A stretch of DNA of 64,000 bases from Bacillota bacterium (GTDB taxonomy: Bacteria; Bacillota; Clostridia; Lachnospirales; Lachnospiraceae), in NCBI GenBank assembly GCA_023395555.1, contig JAEWYQ010000015.1, forward strand, positions 1 to 64,000, in the 5' to 3' direction. Below the pieces are notes generated by a model. That model was given only the letters and a program-made list of their open reading frames with translations, had not been told where the DNA came from and ran no database searches. Each line of letters starts with the position of its first letter. Positions within the stretch are counted from its first letter, which is position 1. This document shows positions 32,348-43,213 of this stretch, in pieces. The position numbers were made by a program, and so were the translations under genes.

Positions 32348-32656
32348 TTATAATTTCAATCCAATGGCTTCGTTTACATAAGACGTAATAAAGTCAGGCT
32401 TACGGCCGGTTCCATGTCTGTCCGGGATCTCCACAACCAACGGAACTCTTCGGTTTAACTTAATGTCATTGATGGTTTCACGAATATCGTCGCATAGCTT
32501 TTCGGTAATCAGAATAATGCCTATCGTCTTATCTGCAAGCACTTTATCCAACTCTTCTTTTAACTCCGGTTTTGTGTGAACCACGACACCGCTGACTCCG
32601 GCCAGCTTCATGCCGGTATAGGTGTCAACATTATCGCTGATAAGATACATACGCAT
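32348..32656 (-). CDS. atpF: V-type ATPase subunit F (operon 1)
   Basis: 102 residues, the small Rossmann-like subunit that binds D in the central stalk. Features are MYLISDNVDTYTGMKLAGV, the GIILITEKL strand (I-x-I-T-E) and a PLVVEIPDRHGTG segment. GGGAGGAA precedes ATG 32656. It lies between atpK and atpE. Confidence 0.92.
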   Translation of the reverse strand: MRMYLISDNVDTYTGMKLAGVSGVVVHTKPELKEELDKVLADKTIGIILITEKLCDDIRETINDIKLNRRVPLVVEIPDRHGTGRKPDFITSYVNEAIGLKL

Positions 32657-32701
32657 AAGTATTCCTCCCTATTGATGATGAACCGTTAACGCACCGGTGA
32701 A

Positions 32702-33118
32702 TTATCCGAGAATAGTAAAGGATACGATCAGGCCGTAGAGGGCGATACCTTCTGCAAGAGCCACGAAGATCAGGGACTTACCCATGATGGAAGAGTCCTC
32801 GCTGATGGCACCCAGAGCGGCAGAAGCAGCCGAGGCAACAGCGATACCGCCGCCGATACAGGATAATCCCGTTGAAAGAGCGGCTGCAATGTATCTCCAG
32901 CCATCGGTGGAAGCGGCAGCTCCGGCGGTTTCCGCAGCGGATACATGACCGGAGAACATCATGATATTGGCAATTACCAGAACACCGAAGAACATAAGGA
33001 TATTGAAGCCCAGGGTTGCTTTTAAACCGCCCTTACTTCTCTTGCTTGCTAAAAAGGAACCGAAAGGAACGATAATAGTTAAGATTAATGCGATAACGAT
33101 TGTGATTTTTAATGCCAT
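32702..33118 (-). CDS. atpK: V-type ATPase membrane-ring subunit K (operon 1)
   Basis: 138 residues with four hydrophobic helices. Only the C-terminal hairpin is a canonical c-type module: GLSCIGGGIAVASAASAALGAIS, a polar loop EDSSIMGK, and LIFVALAEGIALYGLIVSFTIL carrying the ion-binding Glu (E123). The N-terminal hairpin lacks any carboxylate and a c-like signature. The residues around E123 (EGIALYGL) and the partner helix offer no Gln or Thr/Ser ligands seen in Na+-binding rings, so H+ coupling is more likely (inference). AAGGAGGA precedes ATG 33118. Compare NtpK at 40767-41261. Confidence 0.9.
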   Translation of the reverse strand: MALKITIVIALILTIIVPFGSFLASKRSKGGLKATLGFNILMFFGVLVIANIMMFSGHVSAAETAGAAASTDGWRYIAAALSTGLSCIGGGIAVASAASAALGAISEDSSIMGKSLIFVALAEGIALYGLIVSFTILG

Positions 33119-33148
33119 AATAGCATCCTCCTTAAAATTCAATATTTT

Positions 33149-35053
33149 CTATTTCCTGCTCTTATAAGGCTTGAACTCCTTGCCGGTACCCTTATAAAAA
33201 CGGCTGAACATTTCATAATACTCCAGACGCAGAACCTGAATTCCGACTACAAGACCTTCCATCAGTGCAACAATTACATTGCCGAGAACCAATACGGCGA
33301 TATTGGGATTGGAGGTCTCCGCACCCGCAAGCAGCATTACAACGCCCATCATAGCCGCATGACTCAGTGCAAAGGCACCCACACGGAGGAAGGAGATGGT
33401 GTTGGTTAAATAACTGAGTAAAACTTCAAACATTTCAAAAATAGCTTCTACAAAAAACATTACCTTATGCTCCGGAAAGATATGTGCCTTCTTCTCCACC
33501 AGATGGGTCAGGGGCTCCCGGAAGAAAATGATCACCAGGGGCAGGACAAAGAAGATAGCGAAGAAGATCACTGCGGGCAGAGGACGTCCGGTAAATACCA
33601 GAACAACACAGGTAATCAGCATTCCATAGAACACCAGCCCGGCTACTCCATTGGTATCAAACAGCACCCGGCCCCAATCTTTGGCTTTTATTCCGTTGAT
33701 GATATTAATCAGCATGGCCAGCACAATCAGGAATACACCGAAGCCGATGGCGGTATACAGCATGGTCATGACGTTTTCCCTGGGTGACATCCATACCGGA
33801 TGCAGCAGATCCTCAAAGCCGAAGACGCTGCCGTAGAGGAAGCCGAAAATGGTGGAGAAAACACCTGCAAGGGAGATGATGGCAGCCAGGCTCATCTTCC
33901 TGAACCTATAAATCAACAGGCCTCCGGCCACCAGGCAGAGCCCCTGGCCCACATCGCCAAACATAATGCCGAAGATGATGGAATAAGTAATGGCCACGAA
34001 GGAGGTGGGATCAATCTCATTATAGGCCGGCAGGCCGTACATCTTGATAAACATCTCAAAGGGCTTGAACAGCTTCAGATTCTTCAGCTTTGTGGGAGGC
34101 TTCATATCCTTATCCGCCTGCCCGTCGTCCGTGAGACAGTATACCAGGTCATCCTTTTCTGTTTCTGCAAGGAGGGCAGCGGAATCCTTTTCCGTAATCC
34201 AGCCGCAGATAATATAGAAGACATCCTTCTTGCCCTTCTCCCGTGTACAGGCGGCCAGCTTGCGGACATCAAAATTCCTGGAAAGGAGATCAACCGTATA
34301 GTGGGCCCTCTTCAGATCGGGTGCGACATCGTTCAGCCGTGTCTTAATCTCCTTATAGATATCATCCAGCTCCTTGCCGAGATCGCTGATCTTTGTGACG
34401 ATGGAATGATAGGATTCCTCCGGAGTTCCCTCATAGGCATCGGGCAGCTTGACCCGTTCGAAATGGAGAGAGGTATAGATCGCATCAATCTTCACCGCTT
34501 CATTCGCCGGCACAAAGTAGATGCCCCACACATACTCCCTGTCACGCTCGCATTCATAAAAAACAGTGGTGAGATTCTCATACACGTATTTGGAAAAACG
34601 GGTGTAAAATTCATGAGGAACCTTACCGAACCGGAATTTAATGAATTTCAGGTCCATAATCTTATGAATGTCATAATCCAGATGGCGGAAATGCTCAATC
34701 TGGGTAAGAAGCTCATTGCATTCGTGCTGCTGGGCCTTTAAAACCTTCTTTTTGTCATTCAGATCCGACAGGGTGCTATATGCGGCATTAATGATATCGG
34801 CGGCTTGTTGGGGAGACATCAGTTCCTGATTGCCGGGATCGGGACCCTCCAGCTTCTTCACCAGATCCTCGGACTTTGCCGCCAGTTCCTTGTAGGGGTT
34901 ATTCTCTATAAAGGGCCTCAAATTATGGGAGGTACTAAGCTCCGTAAGAGCATTCTCTAAATGGATATCATATTTGGTAAGATAGGTATTGATTACCCGG
35001 TCAAAATCCTCTTTGGGACCGGTAATACTGATAAATTTCATTTTTTCAATCAC
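33149..35053 (-). CDS. atpI: V-type ATPase subunit I (operon 1)
   Basis: 634 residues. The N-terminal half is cytoplasmic and coiled-coil rich and binds the peripheral stalks. From about residue 345 there are seven to eight membrane helices (FVAITYSIIFGIMFGDVGQG, AIISLAGVFSTIFGFLYGSVFG, ending with LSYLTNTISFLRVGAFALSHAAM). The conserved Arg in SFLRVGAFALSH faces the K-ring Glu and forms the ion half-channels. The GTG start at 35053 follows GGAGG by 9 nt. Length and layout are normal for archaeal/bacterial V-ATPase I. Confidence 0.94.
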   Translation of the reverse strand: MIEKMKFISITGPKEDFDRVINTYLTKYDIHLENALTELSTSHNLRPFIENNPYKELAAKSEDLVKKLEGPDPGNQELMSPQQAADIINAAYSTLSDLNDKKKVLKAQQHECNELLTQIEHFRHLDYDIHKIMDLKFIKFRFGKVPHEFYTRFSKYVYENLTTVFYECERDREYVWGIYFVPANEAVKIDAIYTSLHFERVKLPDAYEGTPEESYHSIVTKISDLGKELDDIYKEIKTRLNDVAPDLKRAHYTVDLLSRNFDVRKLAACTREKGKKDVFYIICGWITEKDSAALLAETEKDDLVYCLTDDGQADKDMKPPTKLKNLKLFKPFEMFIKMYGLPAYNEIDPTSFVAITYSIIFGIMFGDVGQGLCLVAGGLLIYRFRKMSLAAIISLAGVFSTIFGFLYGSVFGFEDLLHPVWMSPRENVMTMLYTAIGFGVFLIVLAMLINIINGIKAKDWGRVLFDTNGVAGLVFYGMLITCVVLVFTGRPLPAVIFFAIFFVLPLVIIFFREPLTHLVEKKAHIFPEHKVMFFVEAIFEMFEVLLSYLTNTISFLRVGAFALSHAAMMGVVMLLAGAETSNPNIAVLVLGNVIVALMEGLVVGIQVLRLEYYEMFSRFYKGTGKEFKPYKSRK

Positions 35054-35077
35054 TGCTTCACACCTCCAGTTCTATAT

Positions 35078-36112
35078 TTAATATAGGATATATTCCTGCT
35101 TCTTCTTTAAATCCAGACCATAGCGGATGCATTCCAGGGCGGAGGTCAGCCGCTGTATCTCCATCCCCTTGCAAAAGAGATAGTAGTTGACCTGGGTCAT
35201 GGATGCGGGATAACGCGCTATATTGACTAAATATATTTTATCAATGATTCTGGAATACTCCCGCTCCATGGAACCATCCTTTAAAAAAGGAATAAAAAAT
35301 TTGTAACGGGTCGTTTGCAGGGCGTTCAGGAATTCCTCCGTGGTGGCCGCCTGTACCAGCCGGGAGAGCTGGGAAATACTCAGCTTGTAATTCACCGGAA
35401 TTAAATAGGTGAAGATCTGGGCGGAATTCATATCATACATTTTTTTGGAGCGATAGATCCACATAATATTCAGCAGATCAATCTCCGTACCCATGCGCTG
35501 GGTAAAGGCAGTACGGTTCTTCCCCCTCAGAAGAGAATCCTTCAGCTTCCAGGAACGGGTAAAATAATAAACGTCCAGGGTCATCTCATAATCGAAGGAG
35601 GTCAGGTCCGGCTTGGTGTTCAGCTTGGACAAGAGCTTATAATACTGTGTTCCCTTCAAATTCTGAATATATTCATCAATGGACCGGGACGAGGAGAGTA
35701 AAGCTGCATTGATCTGGGAGTGCCTGCTGAAAAATTGCTGGAACGCTGACAGGTCATAGACTTTTTCACTGCTGTGGATTAACCGGATACAGGTCTTTAA
35801 TACATTGATTTCATATCGGAAGAAGACCAGTTCCAGATCCTGACGCTGAATATCGTTGGCAAAGCGATAGATTTTTGCATAGTCGATAAACAGGGTATTG
35901 AACAGCACACGCTCGGCCTCGCCGCGGTGAACCTGCCGTTCATCATAATGCCGTAAAAATTCGGCATAGCCCGGGTGCCTTTTCAAAAAAGCAACGAAGT
36001 CGGCAACTGTCTCCAGGTTAGTGATCTTTTCATAATCGGCTTTGCTGATCAGCTTTGAATGCATTGCCTTAACCTTTGTATTAATACCGCTATAAGAAAT
36101 TGCGGAATCCAT
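35078..36112 (-). CDS. atpC: V-type ATPase subunit C (operon 1)
   Basis: 344 residues, all helical, a three-fold repeat of the C/d subunit that caps the K ring and holds the D/F stalk. Typical segments are INTKVKAMHSKLISKADYEKI near the N-terminus and MTQVNYYLFCKGMEIQRLTSALECIRYGL near the C-terminus. ATG 36112 lies 9 nt after GGAGG. It lies second in this operon, before I, whereas in operon 2 the C gene follows E. Confidence 0.88.
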   Translation of the reverse strand: MDSAISYSGINTKVKAMHSKLISKADYEKITNLETVADFVAFLKRHPGYAEFLRHYDERQVHRGEAERVLFNTLFIDYAKIYRFANDIQRQDLELVFFRYEINVLKTCIRLIHSSEKVYDLSAFQQFFSRHSQINAALLSSSRSIDEYIQNLKGTQYYKLLSKLNTKPDLTSFDYEMTLDVYYFTRSWKLKDSLLRGKNRTAFTQRMGTEIDLLNIMWIYRSKKMYDMNSAQIFTYLIPVNYKLSISQLSRLVQAATTEEFLNALQTTRYKFFIPFLKDGSMEREYSRIIDKIYLVNIARYPASMTQVNYYLFCKGMEIQRLTSALECIRYGLDLKKKQEYILY

Positions 36113-36147
36113 AAGCAACCACCTCCATTCTTACAAGAAAAAATATA

Positions 36148-36196
36148 GAGTCCGCTTGCGGACTCCTGCGCTGCCGCGCGGTTGCCTTTAGGCAAC
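36148..36196 (-). other. hairpins between the first two genes of V-ATPase operon 1
   Basis: Two small stem-loops, GAGTCCGC/GCGGACTC (36148-36165) and GTTGCC/GGCAAC (36181-36196), with a GC-rich linker, fill the 130-bp gap between the G/H gene and atpC. No T-run follows. They may be RNA processing or attenuation elements or a dispersed repeat. Confidence 0.5.
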
Positions 36197-36242
36197 ATCT
36201 ACTCTGTGCCATGATTATTGCTGCCAGTAGAGAAAATAGAGA

Positions 36243-36554
36243 TTAGATCCGGGTAATACATTGGAACACCTTTTCAACCAGGGTATCATGGTTCTCCTGA
36301 TAATAGGTCTCTAATTCCTTCAGCTGTATCTCGCTATCATTGATAAGCTGCTGTTTCTCCTGCTCGATTTCCTTCTCGGACTGTTCCATAAGACTTTTGA
36401 TTTTCTTATTGTTCTCTTCGGCAATGCCGGATTCCAGCTGGGCAATCTGCTTTTCATTTTCTTCATATAGTTCATTTTTTTCGATATTGGCACGTTCAAT
36501 GATTTGATTGGCTTTTTTCTCTATATCAAATAAAAGACTAATGACCTTTTCCAT
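36243..36554 (-). CDS. atpH: V-type ATPase G/H-type peripheral stalk subunit (operon 1)
   Basis: 103 residues, almost entirely a charged coiled coil (NQIIERANIEKNELYEENEK, ESGIAEENNKKIKSLMEQ). This is the shape of the G/H subunit that pairs with E in the stator. It is not conserved enough for sequence-level certainty, but its position as first gene of the operon and its length support the call. AGGAGGT precedes ATG 36554. Counterpart in operon 2: 38401-38709. Confidence 0.8.
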   Translation of the reverse strand: MEKVISLLFDIEKKANQIIERANIEKNELYEENEKQIAQLESGIAEENNKKIKSLMEQSEKEIEQEKQQLINDSEIQLKELETYYQENHDTLVEKVFQCITRI

Positions 36555-36937
36555 ATGCTACCTCCTACCGACGACATGAATACACACATTATCATAACTC
36601 GTTTTTAATTATTTGCAATAGTGAATATGTACAATTTCATGAATAATTATAATGTATTTTGTAAAAAACTTATAAAAAATACTTAGAAAACGTTTAAGTG
36701 AAAAGCAGAAAAAGGGCTTGCAAAATTCTTCGAAAAGGTTTAAACTAAAGATAGCAGTTGGATAGATATCCGTCATAAAAATAGGAAATGTTCGATTAAT
36801 ACGGAAAAAGGTTAATAAAACATCCGGATTTATTGCAGGAGTATTTTTTTCAATAGGAGCTCCTACCGGAGGATAATAATACATAAAGCTGAAAACAGGG
36901 ACAGAAAACGATTAAGTAATGACGAGGAGAATATAGC
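36555..36937. promoter_or_regulatory. divergent control region between V-ATPase operon 1 and the LacI gene
   Basis: About 380 AT-rich bp. A -10-like TATAAT lies on the minus strand near 36647-36652 for operon 1. Possible operators are AAACGTTT (36688-36695), the dyad GGATA-GA-TATCC (36760-36771) and the palindrome TAGGAGCTCCTA near 36855-36866. The GGATA/TATCC half sites recur at the promoter of V-ATPase operon 2. No reading frame here looks coding. Confidence 0.5.
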
Positions 36938-37954
36938 GTGGTGTCAATCAAGGATGTTTCGATTCGATGCGGGGTATCGGTGGCAACCGTGAGCAAGGCC
37001 CTGAATGATCATAGTGATATTGCTGCGGCAACAAAAGAGAATGTAAGAAGGATTGCGAAGGAGATGGGCTACTTCCCGAATTCCTCAGCCCGAGCCTTAA
37101 AGACAAACCGTACCTATAACATCGGCGTGTTATTCATGGATGAAGCCCAGAGCGGCCTGACTCATGCATACTTTGCCAATGTGCTGGACAGCTTTAAGGT
37201 GGAGGCGGAGAAACACGGTTATGATATAACTTTTATCAGTAAGCACACAGGGCATAAGAATATGTCCTATTATGAGCACAGCAAGTACCGTGGAGTGGAC
37301 GGAGTAGTAATTGCCTGTATCAATTTTACGGATCCTTCCGTACAGGAATTAATCAGGGGGGATCTTCCGGTGGTGACCATTGATCATGTGTTTGACAACC
37401 GGACAGCCATTATCTCGGATAATATTAAGGGAATGAGGGATCTGCTTACCTATATTTATGAGAAGGGTCACCGTAAGATTGCATATATCCACGGAGCCGA
37501 TTCCTCTGTTACCCAGAACCGGGTGGGAAGCTTCTATAAGACCATGGGAGAGCTGGGGATTGAAGTATCCGACGATTACGTGAAGAGCGGCATCTATCAT
37601 GATGTTGAAACCACGGCGAGACTCACCAGAGAGCTTCTGGAGCTGAAGGACCGTCCTACCTGCATTATTTTCCCCGATGATTTTTCCTGTATCGGCGGAA
37701 TTAATGCGATTAAGGAGCAGGGACTGCGAATACCGGAGGACATCTCCATTGCGGGATATGACGGAATTCTTCTGTCACAGGTATTGGAACCGAAGATAAC
37801 AACCCTGCAGCAGGATACCGGGCTTCTGGGAAGAAGCGCGGCACAGAAATTGATTGCGCTGATTGAGAATCCCAAGGCAGCAATCATTGAAAGGGTAGTT
37901 GTGGAAGGAAGGGTGCTTCCCGGAACCTCAGTGGGAAGTCCGAGAGAGAGATGA
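36938..37954 (+). CDS. LacI family transcriptional regulator
   Basis: 338 residues. The N-terminal HTH is IKDVSIRCGVSVATVSKALN, followed by the hinge NSSARALKTNRTYNIGV and a periplasmic-binding-protein-like effector domain (GVDGVVIACINF, YIHGADSSVTQNRVGSF, IIFPDDFSCIGGINAIKEQGL, IAGYDGI). It would bind DNA as a dimer and respond to a small molecule, usually a sugar. GTG 36938 follows GAGGAG by 8 nt; GTG 36941 is an alternative. It lies between two divergent V-ATPase operons, an unusual setting, and shared GGATA/TATCC dyads on both sides could be its sites (inference). Confidence 0.93.
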   Translation: MVSIKDVSIRCGVSVATVSKALNDHSDIAAATKENVRRIAKEMGYFPNSSARALKTNRTYNIGVLFMDEAQSGLTHAYFANVLDSFKVEAEKHGYDITFISKHTGHKNMSYYEHSKYRGVDGVVIACINFTDPSVQELIRGDLPVVTIDHVFDNRTAIISDNIKGMRDLLTYIYEKGHRKIAYIHGADSSVTQNRVGSFYKTMGELGIEVSDDYVKSGIYHDVETTARLTRELLELKDRPTCIIFPDDFSCIGGINAIKEQGLRIPEDISIAGYDGILLSQVLEPKITTLQQDTGLLGRSAAQKLIALIENPKAAIIERVVVEGRVLPGTSVGSPRER

Positions 37955-37979
37955 GCAAGAATTAACAGGAAATAAGTTT

Positions 37980-38154
37980 AAAGTGCGGTATTGCTGGGGA
38001 CCTGGCAGAAACAGGCAAGTGTTTTTATTGCCCCAGGCCGGAGGATGGGGAGATAGTCCGGTCAGGCAGGGAATTCGGATGTCGCATGGCAAAACAACCT
38101 GTTGCCGTTAAAACGGCGAAATTAATACAAAGCTTTATAAATGTAGAAGCTTTG
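37980..38154 (+). ncRNA. candidate structured RNA downstream of the LacI gene
   Basis: Between lacI and the terminator at 38182-38235 several consecutive stems can form: CTGGGG/CCCCAG (37994-37999 with 38031-38036) enclosing CCTG/CAGG, CCGGA/TCCGG (38038-38042 with 38057-38061), GCCGTT/AACGGC (38104-38117) and CAAAGCTT/AAGCTTTG (38128-38154). G-rich unpaired segments such as GGATGGGGAGATAG lie in loops. No named riboswitch class is recognised. It may be a lacI 3' element or a cis-regulatory RNA controlling read-through into the ntp operon. Confidence 0.35.
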
Positions 38155-38181
38155 CAAAGGGGAGTATTAGAAATAAAGAAT

Positions 38182-38235
38182 AAAGGATTTCATTTTCGCA
38201 GACAATTGGGTGGGTGGGAAATGAAATCCTTTTTT
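38182..38235 (+). terminator. rho-independent terminator ahead of V-ATPase operon 2
   Basis: A perfect 14-bp stem (38182-38195 with 38219-38232) with a 23-nt loop is followed by a T-run (38230-38235). It would end transcripts coming from lacI before the ntp promoter. Confidence 0.85.
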
Positions 38236-38332
38236 CATGCCGGATCCATGTTCCTACGCTCTGACATATAATTTTAAATGTAATATATTTGTCGTTTTGT
38301 ACAGGAAAAGGAAGCTTTTTTATGCATCCTAG

Positions 38333-38377
38333 TTGAATAATACCATTGTATCAGTTATAATGGATACGTTATCCATT
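38333..38377 (+). promoter_or_regulatory. promoter and candidate operator of V-ATPase operon 2
   Basis: TTGAAT (38333-38338) and TATAAT (38356-38361) are 17 bp apart. A perfect 8-bp inverted repeat, AATGGATA-CGT-TATCCATT (38359-38377), overlaps the -10 and the expected start near 38368. A repressor bound here would block initiation. GGATA...TATCC also occurs upstream of the LacI gene (36760-36771). Confidence 0.75.
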
Positions 38378-38400
38378 ATTGAAATCCCGGAGGTGAATTC

Positions 38401-38709
38401 ATGGCAAAGGAAACAGTGGAGGCCGTCCGCCAGGCAGAACAAAAGGCTGCGGAGCTGGAAAAGGAGGCAATCCGGAGGAAGGAGGAAATCCTGTCCGCCG
38501 CTTTGCAGGAAGCAAAGGCCCTGGTTGCCGAGGCAACGCAGCAGGCTGAACAACAGGCCCGGCAGGAACTGGCTTTAGCCGGCAGGCAGAGTGAAAGGAT
38601 GATGGAAGCCGCAGTGAGCAGAGCGGAAAAAGAAGTTGTTTTAATGAAGGAAATGGCGAAGAATAAGGAAGAAGCAGCGGTAGACCTGGTTCTTTTCAAT
38701 GTTATCTGA
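38401..38709 (+). CDS. ntpF: V-type ATPase G/H-type peripheral stalk subunit (operon 2)
   Basis: 102 residues forming a single Ala/Glu-rich coiled coil (EAVRQAEQKAAELEKEAIRR, EILSAALQEAKALVAEATQQ). It corresponds to the stator helix that pairs with subunit E (NtpE). CGGAGGT precedes ATG 38401. It is the first gene of the plus-strand V-ATPase operon, matching the E. hirae order ntpF-I-K-E-C-G-A-B-D. Confidence 0.82.
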   Translation: MAKETVEAVRQAEQKAAELEKEAIRRKEEILSAALQEAKALVAEATQQAEQQARQELALAGRQSERMMEAAVSRAEKEVVLMKEMAKNKEEAAVDLVLFNVI

Positions 38710-38752
38710 GCAAAGGGCAGTACGATTATAAAGACAGGGAGGTGTGTTCGCT

Positions 38753-41261
<2,509 letters not shown>

Positions 41262-41298
41262 TAAACTTAAGAATTACTATGAAAGGTAATGTGTTCCT

Positions 41299-41895
41299 AT
41301 GACTGGATTAGAAAAGATATTGGAGGCGATTGAAGCAGAGGCCCGGAAAGAGGCGGATGCAGTCATCGCTAAGGCGAAGGGCGAGGCGGAGGTAATTCTT
41401 GCAGAGGCCCGCAAGGAGGCAGAAGTAAAATGCCGCCGGATTGCCGAGAAATCAGAGGAGGATGTAAGGCTGTTGCGCAGCCGCGCAGAATCCGCCGCCG
41501 TACTGCAGGAGAAAAAAATGATCCTGGATGCAAAACAGCAGATCATCAGCAATATCATCACCAGTGCTAGAAATAAACTGTCACAGATGCCGAATTCCGG
41601 GTATACGGATATTATTTTATCCATTATAAAAAAACATGCACATAATGAGCAGGGCGAGATCCTCATTTCCGATTCGGATAAGAGACGGCTGACACCGGAC
41701 TTTGCCAATCGCCTGTCAGAGGCGCTTAAGGACAGGCCGGGAGCAGAGCTTCGCATTGCGGAGGGAAAGCCTGGATTTGAAGGCGGATTCCTGTTGGTTT
41801 ATGGGGATGTCGAGGAAAATTGCTCCCTGGATGCACTGTTTGCGGAGCAAAGAGAGAATCTGCTGGACAAGGTCAATTCGCTGCTGTTCGAATAA
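41299..41895 (+). CDS. ntpE: V-type ATPase subunit E (operon 2)
   Basis: 198 residues. A long Ala/Glu/Lys-rich helix (IEAEARKEADAVIAKAKGEA) is followed by a globular tail ending GFEGGFLLVYGDVEENCSLDALF, the conserved F-x-GG-x-x-x signature. It pairs with NtpF as peripheral stalk. ATG 41299 is preceded by AAAGG and a 37-bp gap after ntpK. Confidence 0.9.
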   Translation: MTGLEKILEAIEAEARKEADAVIAKAKGEAEVILAEARKEAEVKCRRIAEKSEEDVRLLRSRAESAAVLQEKKMILDAKQQIISNIITSARNKLSQMPNSGYTDIILSIIKKHAHNEQGEILISDSDKRRLTPDFANRLSEALKDRPGAELRIAEGKPGFEGGFLLVYGDVEENCSLDALFAEQRENLLDKVNSLLFE

Positions 41896-41917
41896 ATGAC
41901 CGGAGAGAGGTGATGAT

Positions 41918-42886
41918 ATGGCGGACAATCAATATTTATATGCGGTTGCCCGAATTCGTTCGAAGGAGACTTCCCTTCTGAATAAATCCGACCTGGATCA
42001 ATTGATGAATTGTGAGAATGAAGCCCAGTGTCTTCGGGTTTTGGCCGATAAGGGCTGGGGCAGGGCAGGTGATGAGAATTCGGATCAGCTGTTAAGAGTG
42101 GAACGTGATAAAACCTGGGGACTGATCTCGGAGCTGGTAGAGGACATGTCCGTATTTGATACATTTTTGTACGGCAACGACTTTCATAATCTGAAGGCCG
42201 CCATCAAGCAGGTGTATACGAATAGTGAATTCAGTGATATTTATATCCATCAGGGAACCATAGAGCCGGCTGCTGTGATTGCTGCGGTAAGAGAACATGA
42301 TTTCAGTGTCCTTCCCGGACATATGCAGGTCTGTGCGGAAGAAGCCTATCAGGTACAGATGCATACCGGCGACAGCGGCTTGTGTGATGTGATTATCGAC
42401 CGGGCGGCTTTAGATACGATCCTGGCGAAGGGAAAGGCAACGGGGAATGAACTGTTTACCCAATATGCCGAGTTAAAAGTCGCGGCGGCGGATATCAATA
42501 TCGCGATACGGAGCAGCAGGACGGGAAAGAGCAGGGAATTCCTGGAGCGGGCTCTTGCCCCCTGTGATACCCTGGACAAACGGGAGCTGATGGATGCGGC
42601 GCTGTCGGGGACGGAAGCGATTTATGAATACCTGTCGTCCACGGTATACGCGGATGCGGCTGCCGCACTCCGGGAGTCCTCCTCCGCTTTTGAACGCTGG
42701 AGCGATAACCTGATTATCCGGCACATACAGCCGCAGCTTTATAACCCCTTTACCATTTCACCTTTGGCGGCGTATATCCTCGCCAGGGAGAACGAGATTA
42801 AAACGGTGAGAATTGTACTTTCCGGCAAGAGAAATAGTATTCCGGACCGTTCGATCCGGGAAAGATTGAGGGAGATGTATGTATAA
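41918..42886 (+). CDS. ntpC: V-type ATPase subunit C (operon 2)
   Basis: 322 residues, helical d/C-type subunit linking the rotor ring to the central stalk. Characteristic segments are YLYAVARIRSKETSLLNKSDLDQLM, FDTFLYGNDFHNLKAAIKQVY and PLAAYILARENEIKTVRIVLSGKRN, the last a well-conserved C-terminal motif. GAGAGGTGA precedes ATG 41918. The 3' end overlaps ntpG by 8 bp. Confidence 0.92.
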   Translation: MADNQYLYAVARIRSKETSLLNKSDLDQLMNCENEAQCLRVLADKGWGRAGDENSDQLLRVERDKTWGLISELVEDMSVFDTFLYGNDFHNLKAAIKQVYTNSEFSDIYIHQGTIEPAAVIAAVREHDFSVLPGHMQVCAEEAYQVQMHTGDSGLCDVIIDRAALDTILAKGKATGNELFTQYAELKVAAADINIAIRSSRTGKSREFLERALAPCDTLDKRELMDAALSGTEAIYEYLSSTVYADAAAALRESSSAFERWSDNLIIRHIQPQLYNPFTISPLAAYILARENEIKTVRIVLSGKRNSIPDRSIRERLREMYV

Positions 42887-43196
42887 GGTAGCAGTTCTCG
42901 GTGACCGGGACAGTATCTACGGATTTGCAGCCCTTGGTCTGGAGACCCGTCCGGTCACAGACCGGGAGGAAGCGGCAAGGGAATTGAAGAAGCTGGTGGA
43001 AGGACAGTATGCGGTTATCTATGTTACAGAGGCGCTTCAGGCGGAGCTGGAAACGGAGATTGACCGTTATATATCCGATTACCTGCCGGCGATCATTCCG
43101 ATTCCCGGTGTTTCAGGCAATACAGGAAGCGGAATGCGCAATGTGAAAAAGTCCGTGGAGCGTGCGGTTGGCTCCGATATCATATTTAATAGTTAA
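42879..43196 (+). CDS. ntpG: V-type ATPase subunit F (operon 2)
   Basis: 105 residues. [26 protein letters not shown] and [11 protein letters not shown] (the I-x-x-T-E strand) followed by [14 protein letters not shown] match subunit F (NtpG in E. hirae), which binds the D shaft. The start overlaps ntpC by 8 bp, so the two are translationally coupled. Confidence 0.93.
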   Translation: MYKVAVLGDRDSIYGFAALGLETRPVTDREEAARELKKLVEGQYAVIYVTEALQAELETEIDRYISDYLPAIIPIPGVSGNTGSGMRNVKKSVERAVGSDIIFNS

Positions 43197-43213
43197 GAAG
43201 AATGGAGATTATT

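Noticed and set aside
33800..34741. 313-codon plus-strand open frame
   Set aside because: It is antisense to the subunit I gene of V-ATPase operon 1, has no family pattern, and is explained by the codon bias of that gene.
36682..36698. Catabolite-response-like LacI operator around AAAACGTTT
   Set aside because: Only the central 8 bp are symmetric; the outer bases do not pair, so it is too weak to call.
36609..36884. 91-codon minus-strand open frame between the G/H gene and lacI
   Set aside because: It lies in an AT-rich control region, has a Phe/Ile-rich random composition and no ribosome binding site.
37980..38100. Cobalamin riboswitch
   Set aside because: GTCAGG-like words are present, but the ordered cobalamin box and surrounding conserved elements are missing.
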